DNA of 12,390 nucleotides from Firmicutes bacterium UBA1535 (GTDB lineage Bacteria; Bacillota; Clostridia; Tissierellales; Sedimentibacteraceae). The stretch spans positions 1 to 12,390 of the forward strand of contig DCPV01000138.1 of assembly GCA_002323775.1 (NCBI GenBank), given 5' to 3'. Of this stretch, positions 1-6,551 are shown one piece after another. The notes beneath the pieces are model-generated. The model was given only the letters and a program-made list of their open reading frames with translations, made no database searches and had not been told where the DNA came from. Position 1 is the stretch's first letter. Every line of letters starts with the position of its first letter. The translations under genes and the position numbers were made by a program.

Positions 1-1176
1 TTCATCTATTAAATTAGATATTTTGATACCTTTCTCTATACCCTGTTCTGCAATTTTTTTATGGGGTGCAATATATTTAAAATTTTTATCAAGTTCTAAA
101 ACCTCTTTTGTTATTTCGCTTTTAAAAACTGGTGAAAAACAATGAGCTGTTCTAGAAATAGTTTTATAGCTTTGTTCGCTTACGATAAAATTAGCCAATT
201 GCCAAATTTTTTCGTTTGTTATTTTTTTATGCATATAAAAACAAGGTGATTTCATTAATCCTGGCGAGCCTACAACTAATATATTATTAGCAATAAGGTC
301 ATAATTTTCTTCAAAATAATAATTAGCTGTTAATGCTATATACTGTGAATCTTGATAAATATCCATGTTTGAATTTTCATCATATATATTGCTAGTTTTT
401 CTCTTCATTAAATTATTATATATATTGTCATCTCTTTTAGCTAAATCATAATTTAATATATTGCTACTATCATTGTAATTAACTAAATCATCACAAATTT
501 CTACTATAGTAGATTTCAACGTTATTTTGAACTTATTTATATTATTAAAAATTTCATTTTTATCATTTACACACATTAAGTCGTATTTATTTTTAAAATA
601 ATCAAGTCTTTCAATATATTCAAGCAAATTTATATTAAATTTTGCACCTTTTTCCTTCATTTTTTGTTTTATTTTTAAATATTCATCATACGTAATTAAT
701 GATTTATCTAATTTTATACCATAATAATCTAAAATGTTACGGCTAATGACTGTATAAATATTTGTAATTCCAATAGGTATGCAAAATTTATCTTTATACT
801 CTTCAAAAATATTATCATAATTTTCAAGTTTTGTATAATCAGCATGTTGTTTTGATAAATCCCACATATCATTTCCATCTTCAATAATAATAATATTACC
901 ATTTGCTGCTACAATATTTCTTTTTAATACATAATCTTCGTAAGTCAATTCTTTCTCATTATATTTAACCACATTTAATGGTATATTATTTTTTTCACAA
1001 AAACTTTTTATTTCTGCAACAAGATCTCCTATGCTTTCACTATAACCGAAACTAGGACCATAATCATAATACCATAATTGTATTTCAGAATTATCATTGC
1101 TTTTTTTATTGCATGATGTTAATGCAAGTATCATTGTTATCATTAGAATAATTGAAATTATTTTTTTTAATATCAT
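1..1176 (-). CDS. Lipoprotein, probable extracellular solute-binding protein (3' end outside window)
   Basis: The reading frame is open for 392 codons from the ATG at 1176 to the window edge, so the C-terminus is missing. The start follows a strong GGAGG ribosome binding site about 9 bases upstream. The N-terminus has a short basic start (MILKK), a hydrophobic stretch and a lipobox LTSC with Cys at residue 22, then an Asn/Ser/Asp-rich linker; this is a lipoprotein signal and predicts a protein anchored on the outer face of the cytoplasmic membrane. The segment KIWQLANFIVSEQSYK near residue 330 resembles the tryptophan-containing C-terminal helix of family 1 solute-binding proteins of ABC transporters. 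That assignment is an inference from a short motif and overall layout; the ligand cannot be read. No permease genes are in the window. A decayed paralogue lies upstream at 1339-1587. Alternative: a lipoprotein of unknown function. Confidence 0.8.
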   Translation of the reverse strand, partial: MILKKIISIILMITMILALTSCNKKSNDNSEIQLWYYDYGPSFGYSESIGDLVAEIKSFCEKNNIPLNVVKYNEKELTYEDYVLKRNIVAANGNIIIIEDGNDMWDLSKQHADYTKLENYDNIFEEYKDKFCIPIGITNIYTVISRNILDYYGIKLDKSLITYDEYLKIKQKMKEKGAKFNINLLEYIERLDYFKNKYDLMCVNDKNEIFNNINKFKITLKSTIVEICDDLVNYNDSSNILNYDLAKRDDNIYNNLMKRKTSNIYDENSNMDIYQDSQYIALTANYYFEENYDLIANNILVVGSPGLMKSPCFYMHKKITNEKIWQLANFIVSEQSYKTISRTAHCFSPVFKSEITKEVLELDKNFKYIAPHKKIAEQGIEKGIKISNLIDE

Positions 1177-1338
1177 GACTAGATTTCCTCCATTGTACAC
1201 AATAGTTTTAAATTCTAAGACAAAATTTATTTTCTAAATTGGATTAATTTTTAAATTTAATAACCTTTATTTTTACAAATTTTTATATCTCTCTTGAAGA
1301 TTATTGCTGATAGCTTTTGCTTTAATATATTTTTAATA

Positions 1339-1587
1339 TTATCTATAAAGAATACTAAAGTTTTTAATAAGCTCAGTTATATCCTCATCTAACATTTTAT
1401 TTATTTCTTTGTTTTTGCAATCATATCCGTTTTTAGATAATTTAGCTATAGTAATTTCAATAAATTCCGTAATTTTATTAGCATACTCTTTATTGGTAAA
1501 ATAATAATTTGCTAAAAGATTTCTAATTAGTTATTTTTTATACATACAAAAACATGGTGAATCTCCATTTTTCTCCGTATAAAAACT
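1339..1587 (-). pseudogene. Decayed 3' fragment of a paralogous lipoprotein gene
   Basis: This frame reads FYTEKNGDSPCFCMYKK, then an in-frame TAA at 1531-1533, then 63 more residues (LIRNLLANYYFTNKEYANKI and onward) to a TAA at 1339. The part before the internal stop closely matches the neighbouring lipoprotein (SPCFYMHKK there, SPCFCMYKK here). The DNA around it matches over about 32 bases with three substitutions and one single-base gap. The rest is similar only in a LAN motif and in general character. No start codon, ribosome binding site or signal peptide precedes it, and the frame is closed upstream by a stop at 1588-1590. I read it as the remains of a second copy of the lipoprotein, mostly deleted. 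It could also be the far end of a gene broken by recombination between tandem copies. Confidence 0.6.
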
Positions 1588-1721
1588 TTATTTATTTATA
1601 ATTTATAATTTTTCCTTTCATCGCTTAACAAACCTCACTACTTAACTTGATATCCTAAAAAATTTTATTAGTTCACTGTTTAAAATCCATAAATGAAATA
1701 TAAAATATAATAATTTTTTTA

Positions 1722-1750
1722 ATTATATCATATTTCTATTTTTTTGTGCT
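1722..1750 (-). promoter_or_regulatory. Putative promoter with extended -10, firing towards the lipoprotein remnant
   Basis: Read on the minus strand there is a TGATATAAT extended -10 (1730-1722). AGCACA lies 17 bases upstream (1750-1745) and matches three of six -35 positions. It points at the decayed lipoprotein gene and, beyond it, the intact lipoprotein. In such AT-rich DNA a -10 match alone is weak; the extended TG and the adjoining direct repeats raise confidence. Confidence 0.4.
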
Positions 1751-1785
1751 AAAAAAGACATGAAATGGTAAAAAAAGACATGAAA
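1751..1785. repeat. Two 15-bp direct repeats, period 20 bp, abutting the -35 position
   Basis: The sequence AAAAAAGACATGAAA occurs exactly at 1751-1765 and again at 1771-1785. A 20-bp period is about two helical turns, so a dimeric activator would contact both units on one face of the DNA. The repeats sit directly upstream of the predicted minus-strand -35. Read on the minus strand, each unit has the form AC-NN-TTCAT, which loosely recalls direct-repeat sites of LytTR-type response regulators; that comparison is an inference. Confidence 0.55.
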
Positions 1786-1922
1786 AGTTTTTTATTTCAT
1801 AATCTTTCTATTATAATATAGATATTATATTTTTTTAGATAATAAAATCCATTAATTTTATAAGATTTCATAATGTTATTAAATAAGATAATTTAACAAT
1901 CAATATAAAATAAGGCAAAAAT
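1786..1922. other. AT-rich intergenic stretch without recognisable gene
   Basis: Between the direct repeats and the rsfS terminator I see no open frame with a ribosome binding site and no structured RNA. A plus-strand TATAAT at 1812-1817 has no acceptable -35 partner and no gene downstream of it. Together with the remnant and promoter described separately, this accounts for the gene-poor interval between the lipoprotein gene and rsfS. Confidence 0.6.
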
Positions 1923-1950
1923 AAAAAAAGGGCTTGCAAGCCCTTTTTTT
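1923..1950 (-). terminator. Rho-independent terminator at the end of the rsfS transcript
   Basis: The perfect palindrome GGGCTTGCAAGCCC (1930-1943) is flanked by seven A and seven T residues, giving a GC-rich stem followed by a U-run on either strand. It overlaps the first bases of the rsfS stop codon (1951-1949), so transcription ends immediately after the gene. The symmetry means it could also stop transcripts arriving from the other side. Confidence 0.92.
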
Positions 1951-2317
1951 ATTTCCAGTTTTTTACTCCAAATTCTTCTGAGTCTATGAATTTTCCTTCG
2001 CTCCATAGAGTTTCTAGGTCATATATGTCTCTTTCATCTCTGTGGAATACATGTACATATATATCATCCATGTCCAATAAAATCCATCTTCCCTTGTCCA
2101 TACCTTCTTTATGAAATATTTCATATCCTGCTTTTTTTGATTTTAATTCAATTTCATCAGCTATTGCCTGTGTTTGTCTGTCACTATTTCCACTGCAAAT
2201 TACGAAATAGTCGCATATTGTGCTTATTTTAGAAATATCTATAACTGCAAAGTTATAACCTTTCTTATCATCGCAAGCATTTAAAATTGTCTTTATTTTA
2301 TCGTTTATATTTGTCAT
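1949..2317 (-). CDS. rsfS: Ribosome silencing factor RsfS (Iojap/YbeB family)
   Basis: The product, 122 residues from the chosen start, covers the whole family. RsfS binds ribosomal protein uL14 on the large subunit and blocks joining of the small subunit, lowering translation when nutrients are scarce. Visible family signatures are CDYFVICSGNSDRQTQAIAD (residues 35-54) and EGMDKGRWILLDMDDIYVHV followed by F and later RDIYDLETLW (71-105). I chose the ATG at 2317 because AAAAGGAG lies 7-8 bases upstream; an in-frame ATG at 2350 would add 11 residues (MEGYLIKRRKL) that the family lacks and has no such site. The gene follows topB by 104 bases with no clear terminator between them, and ends inside a strong terminator. 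It is usually found directly after nadD-yqeK; here it is about 7 kb downstream of them. Confidence 0.95.
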   Translation of the reverse strand: MTNINDKIKTILNACDDKKGYNFAVIDISKISTICDYFVICSGNSDRQTQAIADEIELKSKKAGYEIFHKEGMDKGRWILLDMDDIYVHVFHRDERDIYDLETLWSEGKFIDSEEFGVKNWK

Positions 2318-2421
2318 TAATTTTCTCCTTTTAATTAAATACCCTTCCAACGGTATCTATAGTTTTTTAGTTTTTATAGTATGTTTTGTAATGTCTAATT
2401 TGTAGCATTATATAATTTTAT

Positions 2422-4344
2422 TTACAATTGTTTTATAAAGAAAGCTTCCTCTTGTCTTTTTACTTCCCTTACTATATCGTATACATATTTTTTAATATTG
2501 ACTATGAAATTTTGAGCTTTTTCTTCTCCTGAGGTAATTTTATTCAGAGCCTGCTCCCATTCACCTGTCAAATCTGGCTTTTTTAACTTTTCAGGAACTA
2601 GATTTATTAGCTTTATCCCATTTTCTGTCGGAAGAAGATTTTTCTTGTTTCTTTTTATATATCCAACAGATACAAGCTTTTCGATTATACCTGCTCTTGT
2701 TGCCGGAGTTCCGATACCTATGCTTTTCATTTCTTCTCTAAGTTCTTCATCTTCAATTTGCTTTCCAGCAGTTTCCATTGCTGTTAGCAAGGTTGCTTCA
2801 TTGTATGGCTTTGGCGCAGAGGTTTTTTTCTCTAAAAGCTTTAATTCTTCAACCTTGAACACATCATTTTTCTTTATATTGCCAGTTATTTCTCTTTCAT
2901 TTTCTTCATCTGAAGTGTTGCCATAGGCGGCGCTATCATCAGCAGAATTATCTTCAACGCTATTTTTATTGCTAGGATTTACTTTATTAGCTAAATTAAC
3001 ACTGTTTTCAGTACTGGTTGTTTTGCCAAGAAGTATATCTTCTGTTTCTTTCCAACCAGCAAATGTTACCTTTTTACCTCTTGCCTTAAATTTTTCATCG
3101 CCTATAAGAAGTTCTATATCAGTTTGCTCATATTCTTGCTTTTTATCAAGTGCTACTATAAATCTTGTCATAACAAGCTTTAATATATTGCTTTCTCTTT
3201 CTGGAAGCTTTATTCTTTCAAGATTTCTAATATTATCAGTGACTATTATAGCGTGGTGGTCTGTAATTTTTTTATCATCAATAACTCTTTTATCAGTATT
3301 GATTTTTTGAGATAAAACTTTATCTATACAAGCAACTGCCGGTTTATATCCCTGCTTAATATTTAAAAGCAATGGCTCAAGTTTTGGCTTCATATCAGTG
3401 CTTAAATACCTGCTGTCTGTTCTTGGATATGTTGTCAGCTTATATTTTTCATATAAATTTTGCGCTGCTTCCAATACCTGATCAGCTGTATATCCGTATT
3501 TTCTGTTTCCATCTCTTTGTAATTCAGTTAAATCATATAGCAAAGGTCTTTCTGTCGAGGCTTTTTTCTTTGTTACCTTTGTTACAATAGCATCTTTGCC
3601 TTCACACTTTTTAATTATTTCCTCAGCCTTTTCTTTTTCTTTTATCCTAGTACCATCTTCATTGTACCAAGTTGCTATGAAGCTTCCACAATCTGCTGTA
3701 ATCTCATAAAATGGCTCTGGAACAAAATTATCTATCTCATGTTGCCTTTGTACTATCATTGCCAAGGTAGGAGTTTGTACTCGTCCTATAGTCAATTTTT
3801 GATTATGTTTAACAGTAAAAAGTCTTGTAGCATTAATTCCTACCAGCCAATCAGCCTCTGACCGAGATTTTGCAGATTGATATAAAAGAAAATAGTCCTT
3901 GTTATCCTTTAGATTTGCAAAGCCTTCTCTTATTGCTTCATCTGTCATACTGCTTATCCACAATCTTCTCACAGGCTTTTTACATTCAGAGTTAATATAT
4001 ACATATCCAAAGATTAATTGTCCCTCTCTCCCAGCGTCAGTTGCGCAGATAAGCTCATCAACATTTTCACTGTTCATCAGTCTCTTAACTATCTCATACT
4101 GTTGCTTTGTGGATTCATTTACAGTATACTTGAATTTATTGGGAAATATAGGGAGAGTGTCCAAATTCCAAGATTTGAGTTTCTGGTCATACTCCTCCGG
4201 CATCGCAAGCTGAATTAAATGACCAACACACCATGTTACGATGTAGCCATTGCCAGTCATATAACCATTTTCTCTTTTATTTATACCTAAGACATTAGCG
4301 ATATCCTTTGCTACTGAAGGTTTTTCAGTTATAATTAATTTCAT
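2422..4344 (-). CDS. topB: DNA topoisomerase III (type IA)
   Basis: A 640-residue type IA topoisomerase that cuts one DNA strand through a 5'-phosphotyrosine link and passes another through, mainly resolving single-stranded junctions during replication and recombination. The N-terminal Toprim domain shows IITEKPSVA with catalytic Glu7 and ATDAGREGQ (101-109) with Asp103 and Glu107; Gly at 105 in place of the second Asp is usual in Bacillota TopB. The active-site tyrosine is Tyr306 in TTYPRTDSRYL. NEATLLTAME (515-524) and GIGTPATRAGIIEKL (543-557) are typical central motifs. It lacks C-terminal zinc fingers and ends at FFIKQL. Residues about 441-490 form a low-complexity Asn/Ser/Asp/Glu-rich insert not expected in the family. 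The start lies one base after the rng stop (TAA-T-ATG) with AAGG upstream inside rng, so translation is probably coupled. A housekeeping-type copy seems likelier than a plasmid one, since no mobile genes surround it. Confidence 0.95.
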   Translation of the reverse strand: MKLIITEKPSVAKDIANVLGINKRENGYMTGNGYIVTWCVGHLIQLAMPEEYDQKLKSWNLDTLPIFPNKFKYTVNESTKQQYEIVKRLMNSENVDELICATDAGREGQLIFGYVYINSECKKPVRRLWISSMTDEAIREGFANLKDNKDYFLLYQSAKSRSEADWLVGINATRLFTVKHNQKLTIGRVQTPTLAMIVQRQHEIDNFVPEPFYEITADCGSFIATWYNEDGTRIKEKEKAEEIIKKCEGKDAIVTKVTKKKASTERPLLYDLTELQRDGNRKYGYTADQVLEAAQNLYEKYKLTTYPRTDSRYLSTDMKPKLEPLLLNIKQGYKPAVACIDKVLSQKINTDKRVIDDKKITDHHAIIVTDNIRNLERIKLPERESNILKLVMTRFIVALDKKQEYEQTDIELLIGDEKFKARGKKVTFAGWKETEDILLGKTTSTENSVNLANKVNPSNKNSVEDNSADDSAAYGNTSDEENEREITGNIKKNDVFKVEELKLLEKKTSAPKPYNEATLLTAMETAGKQIEDEELREEMKSIGIGTPATRAGIIEKLVSVGYIKRNKKNLLPTENGIKLINLVPEKLKKPDLTGEWEQALNKITSGEEKAQNFIVNIKKYVYDIVREVKRQEEAFFIKQL

Positions 4345-4345
4345 A

Positions 4346-5818
4346 TTAAACCTTTTTCCCCATTTTTTCTATCTCAATTTTATTATTTGTAACACTTTTA
4401 TCCTTGATAAAGCTTATACTTATTTTTGACTTTTCTTCAATAATGGCTATATCTTTTTTTAGCTCAGAATTTATTTTATCATAGATTTGATCATTGCATT
4501 TTAAGCTTACAAAATTACAGGATGTATTTGAACTTACCTTTTTTAATATATTTTCAATTTTAAACATTATTTGAAGTACTGAAGCTACCTTGCCGCTTCC
4601 ATTGCAATACTTACAGCTTTCATTCATGGAATCATAGAAATTTTCTTGCATTCTCTTTCTTGTAATTTCCATCAAGTTCAACTTCGTCATTCCAAGCACC
4701 TTTGTTTTAGCTTTGTCATTTTTTAAAAGCTCTTTCGCTTTAGAAATCAAAACATCTGAATAATTATTTTCTCTAAAATCAATGAAGTCAATAATTATTA
4801 TACCGCTAATATTTCTAAGCTTTATCTTTCTTACTATCTCATTAAGTGCCTCTAAATTTATCGCAAGTGAGGTTTCATCCTGTTTCGTGCTTGTACCCAC
4901 AAATTTACCACTATTTACATCTATTACTGTTAAAGCTTCTGTACTATCAATAATTATGCTTCCACCATTATCAAGCTCTATTTTTCTATTATTAAGCTCA
5001 TCAATTTGCTTTTCGATATTGAAAATTTCAAATAAATTAGAATAAGAATCTATTACTTTAACATTATCTCCTGCATGGTATTTTAATAAAAGCTTATTGA
5101 CAATATCCTTAGTTTCTTTATTTTCAACATAAATTTCATCAACACTTGTATTCATGTACTCAATAAACAACTTTTCAATAAGACTGTTATTTTTTTTCAA
5201 AAGCTTAGGAGCATACGAATATCCAAATTCTAATTCAATTTTTTTGTACTTATCAAGTAAAATTTCATATTCTTCTCTAAGAATTTCTTCACTAATTTCA
5301 ACAGCAGAGGTTCTCATAACTATTCCATAATCATCACGAATAATGTTTGAACCAATCTCAAGTAATCTTTTTTTTGCTAAATTATTTTTAATTTTTTTTG
5401 ATATACTCACCTTTTTATTTTTAGGAACTACAATAAGGTGCTTACTAACCATAGTAATATCAGTGCTTACAGAAATATATTTTTCGCCTATTGGTTCTCT
5501 TATAACTTGAACCATCAGTTCTTCGCCTTTTTTAATAATATCATTAATATTATATGTTTCTTTTTTATTCAAGCTTTTTTCTGATATAATTTTATCAGAT
5601 AACAGTTCGTCTATATAAAGATAAGCATTTTTTTGAAGCCCGATATCAACAAAGGCTGACTGCATTCCCGGCAATATATCTACAACTTTCCCCTTATAAA
5701 TATTGCCTAGGCAGTTATTTTCATTATTATTTTCATAAAAAAATTCTTCTAAGCTTCCATCTATTAAAAAAGCAGCTTTTTCATATGAAAAGGAATTGCT
5801 TATAATTAATTGTTTCAT
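4346..5818 (-). CDS. rng: Ribonuclease E/G family endoribonuclease
   Basis: A 490-residue catalytic core of the RNase E/G family, which cuts single-stranded AU-rich RNA in rRNA maturation and mRNA decay. The N-terminus carries an S1-type fold (GNIYKGKVVDILPGMQSAFV, 38-57, then DIGLQKNAYLYIDE). The catalytic Asp pair is Asp300 in VIDVNSGKFVG and Asp344 in GIIIIDFIDFR. The zinc-link CKYCNGSGK has Cys402 and Cys405, which in RNase E holds the dimer together. There is no long C-terminal scaffold as in Escherichia coli RNase E, so the length matches RNase G. The S1 segment is interrupted by a lysine-rich stretch near residues 134-150. A GGGGGT ribosome binding site lies about 6 bases before the ATG. 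The gene follows the DUF2344 gene by 22 bases, the usual order in Clostridia, but topB rather than rplU comes next. Confidence 0.95.
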   Translation of the reverse strand: MKQLIISNSFSYEKAAFLIDGSLEEFFYENNNENNCLGNIYKGKVVDILPGMQSAFVDIGLQKNAYLYIDELLSDKIISEKSLNKKETYNINDIIKKGEELMVQVIREPIGEKYISVSTDITMVSKHLIVVPKNKKVSISKKIKNNLAKKRLLEIGSNIIRDDYGIVMRTSAVEISEEILREEYEILLDKYKKIELEFGYSYAPKLLKKNNSLIEKLFIEYMNTSVDEIYVENKETKDIVNKLLLKYHAGDNVKVIDSYSNLFEIFNIEKQIDELNNRKIELDNGGSIIIDSTEALTVIDVNSGKFVGTSTKQDETSLAINLEALNEIVRKIKLRNISGIIIIDFIDFRENNYSDVLISKAKELLKNDKAKTKVLGMTKLNLMEITRKRMQENFYDSMNESCKYCNGSGKVASVLQIMFKIENILKKVSSNTSCNFVSLKCNDQIYDKINSELKKDIAIIEEKSKISISFIKDKSVTNNKIEIEKMGKKV

Positions 5819-5840
5819 GCTCTACCCCCATTTTAAATAA

Positions 5841-6551
5841 TTATAAAATCGGTTTTAAATTTACATCCAATGCCTCTATCTTCATTGCAGTATAATAATC
5901 AATAACAACCGCATTTTCTTCTAATAGCTTTACAAAATCTGAAACCTTCATACTTCCCTCACCAGAAGTCTTAAATACAATTTCTAATTTAGCTTTAATT
6001 GGATATTCTAGCTCCACTTTATTATCTTTATTAATTTTTTTTACACTTGCATAATGAATAAAATCTTTTGTATTAATCTCTTTTTTAACAAGTTTATTTT
6101 TTGACTTATTCATTTTTTCCTTCATATACATCAAGCCTTCTTTTGTCATTTTAGTAAGCAGATTATTCAAATATTCAATATCAAGGCTATTCGATTCAAT
6201 ATTTATTAAATATTCTGCATAATTAGAAATAGACATGAGAGACTCTTTCCCATCATAATATTTTGCTCCCAATATTCTTATTTTATTTGGCAAGACATTA
6301 TTTAAAGCATCTACAATTTTTTCTATATCAAGCTTTTCAGTTAATTCAAGCTCAAAGTATTCTCCTATACTCTCAACTCCAAGAGACAGAGGAAATCCAA
6401 AGGCTATTTTTATATGAGGATTAAAGCCCTCCGAATATTTAGCGGGAAGCTTTGCTCTGCAAATAGCTCTTTGCATAAGTCTCAAAATATCTAAGTGAGA
6501 AATAAATTTTAAATTTCCAGTTTTTGTATATTTACATAATATTTTATACAC
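5841..6551 (-). CDS. TIGR03936/DUF2344 radical SAM-linked protein
   Basis: A 236-residue protein of the family always found next to, or fused to, the TIGR03960 radical SAM protein; its function is not established. Family landmarks are GNLKFISHLDILRLMQRA (12-29) and YSEGFNPHIKIAFGFPLSLG (39-58). The start is GTG (6551-6549), which overlaps the radical SAM gene by 8 bases; AGGGGGT lies about 10 bases upstream within that gene, and the next in-frame Met would remove the conserved HLD region. The C-terminal half (from about residue 120) is rich in Lys and Asn and less conserved. No catalytic cysteines or signal peptide are visible, so it is likely a cytoplasmic partner of the radical SAM enzyme rather than an enzyme on its own. 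Overlap suggests coupled translation. Confidence 0.93.
   Translation of the reverse strand: MYKILCKYTKTGNLKFISHLDILRLMQRAICRAKLPAKYSEGFNPHIKIAFGFPLSLGVESIGEYFELELTEKLDIEKIVDALNNVLPNKIRILGAKYYDGKESLMSISNYAEYLINIESNSLDIEYLNNLLTKMTKEGLMYMKEKMNKSKNKLVKKEINTKDFIHYASVKKINKDNKVELEYPIKAKLEIVFKTSGEGSMKVSDFVKLLEENAVVIDYYTAMKIEALDVNLKPIL

Noticed and set aside
1806..1820. Plus-strand TATAAT-like promoter
   Set aside because: No -35 partner at suitable spacing, and the only thing downstream on that strand is a terminator.
2318..2350. N-terminal extension of RsfS from an upstream ATG
   Set aside because: AAAAGGAG lies inside this extension and serves the ATG at 2317; the added residues are not part of the family.
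2340..2421. Possible promoter or weak hairpin (ATACC/GGTAT) between topB and rsfS
   Set aside because: TATAAT-like words there have poorly spaced partners and the stem is only five pairs; AT-rich chance matches are expected.
2645..4218. Several plus-strand open frames of 66-113 codons opposite topB
   Set aside because: They lie antisense to a gene with clear family motifs, show hydrophobic low-complexity translations typical of antisense frames, and have no ribosome binding sites.
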